DNA of 14,963 nt from Christensenella sp. UBA4379 (GTDB lineage Bacteria > Bacillota > Clostridia > Christensenellales > Aristaeellaceae), in the NCBI GenBank assembly GCA_002391225.1, contig DGRV01000048.1, positions 1 through 14,963 of the forward strand, read 5' to 3'. Both the position numbers and the translations under genes were made by a program. Below the pieces are notes generated by a model, which saw only the letters and a list, made by a program, of their open reading frames with translations, was not told where the DNA came from and did not search any database. Below, in pieces: positions 1 through 7,562 of the stretch. Position 1 is the stretch's first letter. The number at the start of each line of letters is the position of its first letter.

Positions 1-685
1 TGCACTCGAAGTAGGCGTTCTCGGGTTCGTAGCCAGCTTCGACCAAGGTCTCGAAGCCCGCCTTCATCAGGTCGACCACGCCGCCGCAGAGCACGCACTG
101 TTCGCCGAACAGGTCGGTCTCGGTCTCGTCGTGCATGGTGGTTTCCATGATGCCGGCCCGCGCGCCGCCGATGCCGGCGATGTAGGCCAGAGCGATGTCA
201 CGGCACTTGCCGGAAGCGTCCTGCTCGACCGCCACCAGGCACGGCACGCCCTTGCCCGCCACGTAGGTGGAGCGGACGGTGTGGCCCGGGCCCTTGGGGG
301 CGGCCATGAAGACGTCCACGTCGGCCGGGGGCACGATCTGCTTGTAGCGGATGTTGAAGCCGTGGGCGAAGGCGATGGCCTTGCCGGCGGTCAGGTAGGG
401 CGCGATGTCCTTTTTGTACATGGCGGCCTGGTTTTCGTCGTTGATCAGGATCATGATGATGTCGGCAGCCTGGGCGGCCTCCGGCACGGTCATCACGGTG
501 AAGCCGTCCTTTTCAGCCACCGGCCAGCTTTTGCCGCCCTTGCGCAGGCCGACGATGACGTCGCAGCCGGAGTCGCGCAGGTTCAGCGCGTGGGCGTGGC
601 CCTGGGAGCCGTAGCCGATCACGGCGATCTTCTTGCCGTCCAGAACCTGAAGGTCACAGTCCTGCTCATAATACATTTTTGCCAT
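1..685 (-). CDS. ilvC: Ketol-acid reductoisomerase, 3' end cut by window edge
   Basis: Cytosolic enzyme that converts acetolactate or acetohydroxybutyrate to the dihydroxy acid using NADPH and Mg2+ in valine/isoleucine synthesis. I translated the minus strand from the ATG at 685; it begins MAKMYYEQDCDL and runs 228 codons to the edge. The Rossmann motif GYGSQGHAHALNLRDSG lies near residues 23-40. GLRKGGKSW follows in the loop that usually selects NADPH. The metal-binding stretch DETETDLFGEQ begins the C-terminal knotted domain, most of which lies outside the window. The start is supported by GGAGAG about 7 bases upstream. It overlaps the end of ilvN by 20 bases, so the two are probably translationally coupled. 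It is the last visible gene of ilvBNC. Confidence 0.96.
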   Translation of the reverse strand, partial: MAKMYYEQDCDLQVLDGKKIAVIGYGSQGHAHALNLRDSGCDVIVGLRKGGKSWPVAEKDGFTVMTVPEAAQAADIIMILINDENQAAMYKKDIAPYLTAGKAIAFAHGFNIRYKQIVPPADVDVFMAAPKGPGHTVRSTYVAGKGVPCLVAVEQDASGKCRDIALAYIAGIGGARAGIMETTMHDETETDLFGEQCVLCGGVVDLMKAGFETLVEAGYEPENAYFEC

Positions 686-1223
686 AGTCAAACTCTCCTT
701 TTTCCTTGGTCTGTTCGTCAATGGTATATTGCCCACGCTCCAGCGCCACCATGCCGGTGCGCACCAGCTCGAGGATTCCAAACTCAGAAAGCAGGTTCTG
801 GATCGCCTCCGCCTTGCTCTCGTCCCCGATCACGGCGATGGTCAGGGAGGACTTGCTCACGTCGATGATCGACGCGCGGAAGATGTTGGCGATCTGGATG
901 ATCTCGTTGCGCTTGCCGAAATTGTCGGCCATGACCTTGATCAGCACCAGCTCGCGCCGGATCGCGTGCTCGGCCTTCAGGACCTTGACCGAATGGACGC
1001 AGATCAGCTTGCGCAGCTGGTTGGAAAGCAGGCGGATCTGCTTGTCGTCCGCCACGAGCTCGATGGTGATACGGGAAATCGCCGGGTCGTCCGTCGTCCC
1101 GACGGCCAGGGACTCGATGTTGTAGCCCTTGCCGGAAAACAGTCTGGCCACGCGGGACAGAACGCCCGCCTCGTTGTCCACCAGGACGGCCAGGGTATTG
1201 CGTGTCGCGGTTGTCGCGTTCAT
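666..1223 (-). CDS. ilvN: Acetolactate synthase small (regulatory) subunit
   Basis: Regulatory subunit of acetohydroxyacid synthase; in this family it activates the large subunit and mediates valine feedback inhibition. It has 185 residues. An N-terminal ACT domain (about 8-80) starts TLAVLVDNEAGVLSRVARLFSGKGYNIESL, split here as the glycine-rich turn and GYNIESL strand. The C-terminal ALS small-subunit domain covers about 84-160 and contains RELVLIKV and FGILELVRTG. The length is slightly above the usual 160-175 because of a charged tail ending KGEFDYGKNVL. The start is backed by AGGAAAGGA about 10 bases upstream. It lies 17 bases after ilvB and overlaps ilvC, which fits one operon. I call it ilvN rather than ilvH on context with ilvB; the naming is conventional. 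Confidence 0.95.
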   Translation of the reverse strand: MNATTATRNTLAVLVDNEAGVLSRVARLFSGKGYNIESLAVGTTDDPAISRITIELVADDKQIRLLSNQLRKLICVHSVKVLKAEHAIRRELVLIKVMADNFGKRNEIIQIANIFRASIIDVSKSSLTIAVIGDESKAEAIQNLLSEFGILELVRTGMVALERGQYTIDEQTKEKGEFDYGKNVL

Positions 1224-1240
1224 AGGCTGCCGTCCTTTCC

Positions 1241-2941
1241 TCAGTCGATCATGAAATTCGTAATGTGCTCGCCGCCGCCGACCATGGGCCGGACCATCTC
1301 GTCGATGTCGATCTTGGCGTCGATCACACAGCCGCGGCCGCTTTCGAGGGCCTCTTTGAACACCTGCTCAAACTCCTGGACATTTTCGGCGCGGTAGCCG
1401 TTGAGGCCGTAGGCCTGGGCCAATAGGACAAAGTCCGGCGCCCGGTCCAGAGTGGTCTGGGAATAGTGCTGGTGATAGATCAGGTTCTGCCACTGGCGGA
1501 CCATGCCAAGGGTGCCGTTGTTGAACACCACGGTGATGATGGGGAGCTTGTAATACTGCTCCGTCGCCAGCTCGTTGCAGTTCATGCGGAAGCCGCCGTC
1601 GCCCGTCAGATGGATGACGCGCTTTTCCGGGTGGCCCACCTGGGCGCCGATGGCAGCCCCGAGGCTGAAGCCCATGGTGCCAAAGCCGCCGGAGGTCAGC
1701 AGCTGGCCGGGATAGTCAAAATGGAAATGCTGGATGGCCCACATCTGGTGCTGGCCCACGTCGGTGGAGACGATGGATTCCGGAGGCGCCAGGCGGGAGA
1801 TGGCGGACAGCACCTGACCGGGCGTCAGGCAGCCGGGCCGCTCGTCGTATTCGGTCTCGGTGGGGCGGGAGAACACCTGCTTTTTCCATTCGGGATGGGA
1901 AAGCTGGGGCACCATCGGGGTCAGGAGCTCCAGCACCCGCTTGGCGTCGCCGACGATGTGGTGGGCGGTCTCCACGTTTTTATTGATTTCCGCGCGGTCG
2001 ATGTCGATCTGCACCACCTGGGCGTGCTGGGCGAAGGTGGCGGGCTTGAGGGCCACGCGGTCGGAAAACCGGCAGCCGATGGCGATCAAAAGGTCGCACT
2101 CGTCCACAGCCATGTTGGAGGCCTGGGAGCCGTGCATGCCGATCATGCCGGTGGTCAGCTCGTCCGCCCCGCGGAAGCCGCCCGCGCCCATGACGGTGAT
2201 GGCCACCGGCGCGTCGATCTTGTGGGCAAAGTCGGTAAACTGCTTGTCCGCCCGGGCGCGGACAACGCCGCCGCCGCAGATGAGCATGGGACGCTGGGCG
2301 GCCCGGATCATGTCGGCCAGCTTGCGGATGTCGTCCATATCCGGTTCGGGGGGCTTAAAGTCATAGCGGCGCATCAGCTCGCCCAGGCGGCCGGAAACAC
2401 CGTGCTCCCGGCGGTCCAGAGGCTCAAACTCGGTTTCTTCCGCGGTCACGTTCTTGACGATGTCGATGACCACCGGGCCGGGCCGGCCGGAGCGGGCGAT
2501 GGCAAAGGCCTCGCGCACGGTATCCGCCAGGTGCTTTACGTCCCGGACCAGGTAATTGCATTTGGTGATCGGCATGGTGACGCCGGTGATATCGACCTCC
2601 TGGAAGGAGTCCTTGCCGATCAGCGGCAGGCTCACGTTGCAGGTGATGCAGACGATGGGCGAGGAATCCAGATACGCCGTGGCGATGCCGGTGACCAGGT
2701 TGGTCGCCCCGGGGCCGGAGGTTGAAAAACAGACGCCGACCTTGCCGGTGGAGCGGGCATAGCCGTCCGCCGCGTGGCAGGCGCCCTGTTCGTGGGCCGT
2801 CAGGATATGGCGGATCCTGTCCCCATAGGAATACAGCTCGTCATATACGTTCAGGATCGTACCGCCCGGATAGCCGAAGACGGTATCCACCCCCTGCTCC
2901 AGCAGGCATTCCAGAAGGATTTTCGCACCGTTCAGAAGCAT
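1241..2941 (-). CDS. ilvB: Acetolactate synthase large (catalytic) subunit
   Basis: Thiamine-diphosphate and FAD enzyme that condenses two pyruvates, or pyruvate with 2-oxobutyrate, in the first common step of valine and isoleucine synthesis. It has 566 residues, normal for the family. The catalytic Glu is E51 in TAHEQGACHAADGYAR. The ThDP/Mg motif is GDG at 447-449 and ends with NN at 474-475. The central FAD-binding domain and C-terminal ThDP domain appear complete. I start at the ATG at 2941 because GGGGGA sits 5 bases upstream. A second ATG 18 bases further out (2959) has no ribosome site and lies close to the predicted transcription start. It is the first gene of ilvBNC and is read from the promoter at 2980-3008. 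Confidence 0.96.
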   Translation of the reverse strand: MLLNGAKILLECLLEQGVDTVFGYPGGTILNVYDELYSYGDRIRHILTAHEQGACHAADGYARSTGKVGVCFSTSGPGATNLVTGIATAYLDSSPIVCITCNVSLPLIGKDSFQEVDITGVTMPITKCNYLVRDVKHLADTVREAFAIARSGRPGPVVIDIVKNVTAEETEFEPLDRREHGVSGRLGELMRRYDFKPPEPDMDDIRKLADMIRAAQRPMLICGGGVVRARADKQFTDFAHKIDAPVAITVMGAGGFRGADELTTGMIGMHGSQASNMAVDECDLLIAIGCRFSDRVALKPATFAQHAQVVQIDIDRAEINKNVETAHHIVGDAKRVLELLTPMVPQLSHPEWKKQVFSRPTETEYDERPGCLTPGQVLSAISRLAPPESIVSTDVGQHQMWAIQHFHFDYPGQLLTSGGFGTMGFSLGAAIGAQVGHPEKRVIHLTGDGGFRMNCNELATEQYYKLPIITVVFNNGTLGMVRQWQNLIYHQHYSQTTLDRAPDFVLLAQAYGLNGYRAENVQEFEQVFKEALESGRGCVIDAKIDIDEMVRPMVGGGEHITNFMID

Positions 2942-2979
2942 GTTGTCCCCCGTTCTCATAAGTAGAAAAAATCGCGTTT

Positions 2980-3008
2980 ATTCTATCATCTTCTCTATTC
3001 CCTGTCAA
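2980..3008 (-). promoter_or_regulatory. Sigma-A type promoter of ilvBNC
   Basis: On the minus strand, a perfect -35 TTGACA (3003-3008) is followed by a 17-base spacer and -10 TAGAAT (2980-2985). Transcription would begin near 2973, giving a leader of only about 30 bases before the ilvB ATG at 2941. That is too short for a T-box or leader-peptide attenuator. Confidence 0.85.
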
Positions 3009-3030
3009 CGAAAAGACGGCGAAAAGACGG
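3009..3030 (-). repeat. Two tandem 11-base repeats upstream of the ilvB -35 box
   Basis: The 11-mer CGAAAAGACGG (plus-strand reading) occurs twice without a gap, at 3009-3019 and 3020-3030. It directly abuts the ilvB -35 hexamer. A spacing of 11 bases places both copies on nearly the same helix face, as expected for an activator site or repeated operator. No regulator was identified. Confidence 0.6.
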
Positions 3031-3067
3031 AAGGGCGGGGCAAGCGGCAGTTTTACAACCGGCAATC

Positions 3068-3097
3068 TTGACTTCCTCCCCGGGGGCGTTGTATGAT
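3068..3097 (+). promoter_or_regulatory. Sigma-A type promoter of the thioredoxin-like gene
   Basis: TTGACT (3068-3073), an 18-base spacer and TATGAT (3092-3097). The predicted transcription start is near 3104, about 30 bases before the ATG at 3135. It is divergent from the ilvB promoter, with about 60 bases between the two -35 boxes. Confidence 0.75.
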
Positions 3098-3134
3098 TTT
3101 TTCGGAATCATCACGGAAAGGAAACCGACTGCCC

Positions 3135-3644
3135 ATGAAAAAGATCCTCTCTCTGACGGCGGCGCTGCTGCTTCTCTTCTCCTTCTGCGCCGCGCAGGCG
3201 GCTCCCGAGGACTTTATCGGGACCGCTTTGGAGGACTTTACCGTCTCCACGACAGACGGAAGCGAATTTACCCTGTCGGAGGCCCTCGAGGACCACGAGC
3301 TGGTGCTCGTCAACCTGTGGGCCACCTGGTGCCCGCCCTGCCGGGCGGAATTCCCCTATCTGGAGGAGGCCTGGAAGGCCTACCAGGACCGGGTCGCCAT
3401 CATCGCCATGACCGTGGAAGCAAACGACACCATGGCAGTAATCTCAAAGTTCGCGGAGACCTTCGGCCTCACCTTTCATATTGCCCGGGACGAAGCCAAC
3501 CTCTTTGGAAAGCTCGGCGGCATGTACATTCCCACCACGCTGATCGTCGGCGCGGACCGCAAGATCCTCGCGGTCGAGGTCGGCGGCAAGCCCTCCGTCT
3601 CCGCCTTTACGGAGTGGTTCGACCAGTATTTAGACAAGGAATAA
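3135..3644 (+). CDS. Exported TlpA/ResA-like thioredoxin-fold protein
   Basis: Thioredoxin-fold thiol:disulfide oxidoreductase of the TlpA/ResA class. Such proteins usually act outside the membrane, reducing or rearranging disulfides, for example in cytochrome c maturation or redox defence. It has 169 residues. The signal peptide is about 1-22, with likely type I cleavage after AQA. The active-site motif WCPPC is at 65-69, inside LWATWCPPCR. The cis-proline is P133 in YIPTT. Cys18 lies in the signal but is preceded by Phe, so it is a poor lipobox. I start at MKKILSL (ATG at 3135) because it gives a clean signal peptide and follows GGAAAGGA. An upstream in-frame start at 3093 falls inside the promoter. 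It is monocistronic, so its partner is not visible. Confidence 0.9.
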   Translation: MKKILSLTAALLLLFSFCAAQAAPEDFIGTALEDFTVSTTDGSEFTLSEALEDHELVLVNLWATWCPPCRAEFPYLEEAWKAYQDRVAIIAMTVEANDTMAVISKFAETFGLTFHIARDEANLFGKLGGMYIPTTLIVGADRKILAVEVGGKPSVSAFTEWFDQYLDKE

Positions 3645-3651
3645 GCGCCTC

Positions 3652-3702
3652 AAAAAAACACAGCGGAACCGGATGCTTGTGCCGGTTCCGCTCTGTTTTT
3701 TA
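3652..3702. terminator. Bidirectional Rho-independent terminator
   Basis: The 11-bp stem AGCGGAACCGG (3662-3672) pairs with CCGGTTCCGCT (3682-3692) around a 9-base loop. It is flanked by seven As on the left and six or more Ts on the right, so it can stop transcription in both directions. It serves the thioredoxin gene (plus) and the antiporter gene (minus), whose stop codon lies within its right flank. Confidence 0.9.
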
Positions 3703-4998
3703 TTTGGCTGCCTTGGGGGCGAAGCGGGCTCTTTGCGCCGCTTCGGAGGCAGGGGCGGTGATTTCGCCCGCCTTCATCAGGGACTGCTTGGTCAGCAGCG
3801 GCCCGACCAGCTCGTAGATCAGGACGCTGAAAAGGATGATGTTGCGGATGATGGCCCCGTCCTGCGCGCCCAGCGCCTGGGCGCTGACGATCATGCCCAG
3901 GGCGACGCCGGCCTGCGGGAACAGGGTGATGCCCAGATGCTGGCGGATGATCTTGGAGCAGCCCATCCACCCGGAGGACCAGTACGCGCCCATGTACTTG
4001 CCCAGGCAGCGGACCAGGATGTACACCATGCCGATCAGGATGGTGGAGGGATAGCGGAACACCGTCAGGTCCAGCTGCGCGCCGGAGATGACGAAGAACA
4101 CCGCGTACAGCGGGGCCGTCCACCGCTCAGAGCGGGACATGATGTCCTCGGAATATTCGCAGAGATTGCACAGGACCGTGCCCAGCATCATGCACACCAG
4201 CAGGGGGCTGAAACTGATCTTCGCGTCCCCGCCCAGAGGAATCTCCAGAGAGGACAGGGCGATGGTCATGATCACGAAGGAAATGGTCATCGACAGGCGG
4301 TTGTGGTTGGAGAAGAACAGCTTTTCCACCCAGGTCAGGATGCCGCCCATGATGGCGCCCAGCGCCAGGGAACAGACGATTTCCAGCATCGGGTTCAGGA
4401 TCACGGAGACGGCGTTGATCGTGCCGCCGATCATCGCCTGGGCGACGCCGAAGGAAACAGCGAAGACCACCAGGCCCACCGCATCGTCCAGGGCGACGAT
4501 GGGCAGCAGCAGGTCGGTCAGCGGGCCCTTCGCCTTGTACTGGCGGACCACCATCAGCGTGGCGGCCGGAGCCGTGGCGGCGGCAATCGCGCCCAGGACG
4601 ATGGCCACCGGCAGAGGCAGCACCTCGTCCCCTAAGACAAAGTGCAGGCCGATCAGGGCGGCGTCCACGAACAGCGTGGCCACCACCGCCTGGACGATGC
4701 CGATCACCGTGGCGGTTTTGCCCGTCTTTTTCAGGTTCTCCAGACGGAACTCGTTGCCGATGTCAAAGGCGATGAAGCCCAGGGCGACGTTGGACAGGAC
4801 AGAGACCTCGGAAAGGTCCGCCGTGCTCGCAAAGCCGAAGCCCGGCAGCCCCAGACCGCCCAGGGCATAAGGCCCGACCAGTACGCCCGCAATCAGGAAC
4901 GCGGTCACGTCCGGGCATTTAAAGTGCAGCCACTTGAACACACGGGTCATCATCAGGCCCGCGCCCAGGGCAAACGCTGTCGCCAGCAGGATACGCAT
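3700..4998 (-). CDS. Cation:proton antiporter, CPA2 (KefB/NapA-like) membrane domain
   Basis: Integral membrane Na+ or K+/H+ antiporter of the Na_H_Exchanger fold, 432 residues with about 12 hydrophobic segments. The ion-site motif ALDDAVGLVVF carries adjacent aspartates near residues 171-172, as in electrogenic NapA-type proteins. TAPAAT, near residues 142-147, matches the unwound crossover helix. There is no C-terminal RCK/TrkA-N domain, so it is not a full KefB or KefC. I choose the ATG at 4998. The longer in-frame GTG start at 5043 coincides with the predicted transcription start of the promoter at 5049-5077. No strong ribosome site precedes either start; AAGG is 14 bases away. The gene is monocistronic and ends in the shared terminator. 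The substrate ion cannot be read from the sequence. Confidence 0.88.
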   Translation of the reverse strand: MRILLATAFALGAGLMMTRVFKWLHFKCPDVTAFLIAGVLVGPYALGGLGLPGFGFASTADLSEVSVLSNVALGFIAFDIGNEFRLENLKKTGKTATVIGIVQAVVATLFVDAALIGLHFVLGDEVLPLPVAIVLGAIAAATAPAATLMVVRQYKAKGPLTDLLLPIVALDDAVGLVVFAVSFGVAQAMIGGTINAVSVILNPMLEIVCSLALGAIMGGILTWVEKLFFSNHNRLSMTISFVIMTIALSSLEIPLGGDAKISFSPLLVCMMLGTVLCNLCEYSEDIMSRSERWTAPLYAVFFVISGAQLDLTVFRYPSTILIGMVYILVRCLGKYMGAYWSSGWMGCSKIIRQHLGITLFPQAGVALGMIVSAQALGAQDGAIIRNIILFSVLIYELVGPLLTKQSLMKAGEITAPASEAAQRARFAPKAAK

Positions 4999-5029
4999 GA
5001 AAAAATCACTTGCCTTATCATGAAAATAG

Positions 5030-5041
5030 GGCCTTTCGGCC
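5030..5041 (-). promoter_or_regulatory. GNRA-tetraloop hairpin at the 5' end of the antiporter mRNA
   Basis: On the minus strand GGCC-GAAA-GGCC forms a 4-bp GC stem closed by a GAAA tetraloop. It lies almost exactly at the predicted transcription start (about 5042). Such 5' terminal hairpins can protect mRNA from decay; a role here is inference. Confidence 0.5.
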
Positions 5042-5048
5042 ACAGCCT

Positions 5049-5077
5049 ATTATAGCCTCGGCAAGGCCCAAATACAA
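5049..5077 (-). promoter_or_regulatory. Promoter of the antiporter gene
   Basis: On the minus strand, -35 TTGTAT (5072-5077), a 17-base spacer and a perfect -10 TATAAT (5049-5054). The predicted start near 5042 leaves about 44 bases of leader before the ATG at 4998. Confidence 0.75.
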
Positions 5078-5082
5078 GACGA

Positions 5083-5111
5083 TCTTTCTGTCCGTTTTCG
5101 GGACAGAAAGA
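5083..5111. repeat. Perfect 11-bp inverted repeat between the membrane pseudogene and the antiporter promoter
   Basis: TCTTTCTGTCC (5083-5093) is exactly inverted at 5101-5111 around the 7-base loop GTTTTCG. It could terminate the dprA operon, but no T-run follows on the minus strand. Because it ends 6 bases upstream of the antiporter -35 box, it could also be an operator. Confidence 0.6.
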
Positions 5112-5131
5112 ACAGGCAAAGAAAGTGAAAC

Positions 5132-5797
5132 TCAGGCATTTATCCGTTTTTTTCTTACCCTGACAGCATGTATCAGCGCGTGGAGGGACAAAAGCAGAAC
5201 CGTCAGAAAGATCGCCGCGCTGGTCATGGCGGTGAGCGGCAGCATGGAAAGCTCTTCGCCGGTGGCGTTCAGCATGATCAGGGTGTTCTGCAGGGTGAGG
5301 ACGGAGACGAGAGCGTCGATAAAATTGATGGTCCGAAGCAGCCGGACCAGGCTGTCGGAGGACCTTTTTCTCCTTTTCAGATGGATGGAGGCCATGGTCA
5401 CCTTGTATGTGGTATAGGCCGCCATGGCGACGGCCGGAATCAGCGTCACGTGTACCGGTTTTTGCTGCCGGACCATCATCGAGACCGGCACGATCAGGCT
5501 CACGTTCAGGACCAGGAGCAGGGCGGACGCGGCCAGACAGACCCTTTCCCTTCTCTCCGCCCGGTCCTCCGTCCCCGCGATCCTCTTTTCGGCCAGGATG
5601 ATCGACCCGCGCAGGGCCGTCAGGATGATATAGTACACGCAGATCGTCCCGTACTACACCGAGGGAAGGTAGGCTCCCAGAAAGCCGTTGTACAGGGCAA
5701 AGACCCCTGTCGCCGCCAGCGAAAGGCCGGCTGTTGTGATGGTTTTAAAATCGTAATCGCTTTTCCAGCGGTTAAAAAACCGTCCTCTGATATCCAT
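5132..5797 (-). pseudogene. Four-helix membrane protein, interrupted by an in-frame amber codon
   Basis: I read one continuous frame of 221 codons from the ATG at 5797 (MDIRGRFFNRWKSDYDFKTI...) to the TGA at 5132. It is broken only by TAG at codon 48 (5654-5656). Upstream of the start is AAAAGGA at ideal spacing. The protein-like pattern continues unchanged across the stop: NGFLGAYLPSV, stop, YGTICVYYIILTALRG. About four hydrophobic segments are visible, near residues 24-45, 50-68, 85-105 and 170-200, and the C-terminal tail is basic. It resembles small uncharacterised membrane proteins of Clostridia; no function is known to me. It follows the metallopeptidase gene by 46 bases and probably belongs to the dprA transcript. 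A TGG-to-TAG change (base 5655) is the simplest explanation. Translation restart at the GTG at 5638 would give a 168-residue fragment. A sequencing error is possible. Confidence 0.75.
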
Positions 5798-5843
5798 AGG
5801 ATTTCCTTTTCGGAAAATGTTTTATGTGTTTGTCTGCCCGGGC

Positions 5844-6407
5844 TTACTGTCCCGTCATCCGGTACATCAGCTTCTGGCCCTCGGTCCGCAGCCACTTCCG
5901 ATACTTCCCGTAATCCGGCAGGACGCGGGCCACCTCCGCCCAGAAGGCCGGGGAATGGTCCATATGGAGGCGGTGGCACAGCTCGTGCACCACCACGTAA
6001 TCCAGCACCTCCTGCGGGGCGTCCATCAGCAGGCAGTTAAAGTTGAGGTTTCCCTGGGCGGAGCAGGAGCCCCATTTGGTTTTCTGATTGCGGATCGTGA
6101 TCCGGCCGAAGGTCACCCCGACGATCGGGGCATAATGCTGAACCCTTTCCGGGATCACCCGGGCAGCCCGCTCCGCCAGACTTTGGATGTCCTCCAGCGT
6201 GTAGGGCGGAAGGTCCGCCATTTCCGCGGCAGACTTTGAAAACCGGGCCAGCTGTTTGTCAATCCAGTCCTTGTGCCGGCTGTACACGCGGAAAATTTCC
6301 TTCTCCGTCGCCCTCATGGGGCAGCGCAGGATCACTTCCCCATTCGGCCGCACCTGCAGGCCGATGGTCCGGCGGTTACTGCGGAGTATCGTTACAGGAA
6401 GATCCAT
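5844..6407 (-). CDS. YgjP-like zinc metallopeptidase (DUF45/M48-type)
   Basis: Predicted zinc-dependent metalloprotease of the YgjP/DUF45 family, probably cytosolic since no signal or membrane segment is visible; substrate unknown. Numbered from the first of two adjacent ATGs (6410), the zinc motif HELCH is at 142-146 within VVHELCHRLHMDHSPAFW. The family-typical KTKWGSCS block is near 111-118. The N-terminal half carries the usual basic strand-rich region (TILRSNRRTIGLQVRPNGEV). The length of 187-188 residues is somewhat short but complete for the family. I prefer the second ATG (6407) because GGAGG is 7 bases away rather than 4. It begins about 32 bases after dprA ends, which suggests co-transcription. 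Confidence 0.88.
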   Translation of the reverse strand: MDLPVTILRSNRRTIGLQVRPNGEVILRCPMRATEKEIFRVYSRHKDWIDKQLARFSKSAAEMADLPPYTLEDIQSLAERAARVIPERVQHYAPIVGVTFGRITIRNQKTKWGSCSAQGNLNFNCLLMDAPQEVLDYVVVHELCHRLHMDHSPAFWAEVARVLPDYGKYRKWLRTEGQKLMYRMTGQ

Positions 6408-6439
6408 CATTCGGCCTCCGTACCGTTTTTATTAAATGA

Positions 6440-7528
6440 TTATTCCCTGACCAGGGCGTAGGCGCGGCCGGGGCGCTTTTCGATTTTGCCGTCCAGCTCC
6501 AGCAGGCTCAGCTCGCCGGACAGGGAGCCGGCGTCCATCCCGGTTTCGGCCAGCAGTTCTTCAAAGGTCTTTTCCTCCAGGCGCAGGGCCCGGAGCACTG
6601 GGTGATCCGCCGGCGCGGGATCGGACAAAGAAACCGCTTCCCCCACTTCCGTCCTCCGCTCCGGGACACGCAGGCGGGACAGAATGTCGGACGGGCAGGT
6701 GCACATTTCCGCCCCTTCCTTGAGCAGCTTCAGCGGCAGCTCGCTGCCTGGGGAATCGATGTTTCCGGGCAGGGCGAACACCATCCGTCCCTGGTCCAGG
6801 GCGTGGTTGACGGTGCTCTGCGTGCCGCTGCGAAGCGCCGCCTCGATCAGCAGCAGGGCGTCGGACAGGCCGCTGATGATCCGGTTCCGGCGTGGAAAAT
6901 GATAGGGCAGCGGCGGCGTCCCCAGGGCGAACTCGCTGACCAGGGCCCCGCCGGACGCCACGATCTTTTCGGCCAGCTCCTTGTTTTCCGGGGGATAGAT
7001 CAGGTCCAGCCCGCAGCCCAGGACCGCGGCGGTCTTCCCGTTTCCAGAAAGCGCTCCCTCATGGGCGGCGGTATCGATGCCCCTGGCCAGGCCGCTGACG
7101 ATCAGCACCCCGCAGGCGGCGATGTCCCGGGACAGGCGCAGGGCGCTGTCCCGCCCGTAGCGGGTATTGTGGCGGGACCCGACGACGGAGAGGGCCGGCC
7201 CCTCCGGGATCGTCCCGCGGATATAGAGCAGCTCCGGCGCGTCCGGGATCACGCGGAGCTTTTCGGGATAATCATCATCCTCCATCGACACCGCCCGGAC
7301 GCCCGACTTTTCCATCGCTTCGATCAGGGCGTCCACCCCGCGGTCCCGGACGGCGGCCAGCTCCCGGTAGGCCTTGTCGCCGATCAGACGGCGGATGTCA
7401 TAGGAAAAGCCCTCCAGCGCGTTTTCCGGTCCGCCCAGCTTCTCGTCGATCAGCCGCCGTCCCCTGGGGGTCAGGCTTTCGGACTGGGACAGGAAAATCA
7501 GCGCTCGTTTACGCGGAGAAACCGTCAT
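6440..7528 (-). CDS. dprA: DNA-processing protein A (Smf)
   Basis: Cytosolic single-stranded-DNA-binding protein that loads RecA on incoming DNA during natural transformation; it is also conserved in bacteria not known to be competent. It has 362 residues. A helical SAM-like N-terminal region spans about 1-75. The Rossmann core spans about 80-290, with VVGSRHNTRYG (115-125), SGLARGIDTAAHEGAL (145-160), GCGLDLIYPPEN (171-182) and RRNRIISGLSDALLLIEA (213-230). A winged-helix C-terminal domain spans about 305-362. I start at the ATG at 7528, preceded by AAAGGA at 9 bases. The longer in-frame starts at 7564 and 7591 lie in the promoter. It heads the small minus-strand operon with the metallopeptidase and the broken membrane gene. 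In many Firmicutes topA follows dprA; here it does not. Confidence 0.95.
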   Translation of the reverse strand: MTVSPRKRALIFLSQSESLTPRGRRLIDEKLGGPENALEGFSYDIRRLIGDKAYRELAAVRDRGVDALIEAMEKSGVRAVSMEDDDYPEKLRVIPDAPELLYIRGTIPEGPALSVVGSRHNTRYGRDSALRLSRDIAACGVLIVSGLARGIDTAAHEGALSGNGKTAAVLGCGLDLIYPPENKELAEKIVASGGALVSEFALGTPPLPYHFPRRNRIISGLSDALLLIEAALRSGTQSTVNHALDQGRMVFALPGNIDSPGSELPLKLLKEGAEMCTCPSDILSRLRVPERRTEVGEAVSLSDPAPADHPVLRALRLEEKTFEELLAETGMDAGSLSGELSLLELDGKIEKRPGRAYALVRE

Positions 7529-7562
7529 GGCCTTGCGTCCTTTCGGTGGTGGATTGGGTCTC

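Noticed and set aside
131..2725. Several long plus-strand open frames across the ilv operon.
   Set aside because: All overlap ilvB, ilvN or ilvC, which are clear family members; none has a ribosome site or a recognisable domain.
2960..3134. T-box or leader peptide for ilvBNC.
   Set aside because: The predicted transcript begins only about 30 bases before the start codon, and no T-box consensus or Ile/Val/Leu-rich small frame was seen.
5654..5656. Pyrrolysine or other recoding at the amber codon.
   Set aside because: No pyl genes or suppressor tRNA are visible, and the protein is not a known pyrrolysine family; a point mutation is simpler.
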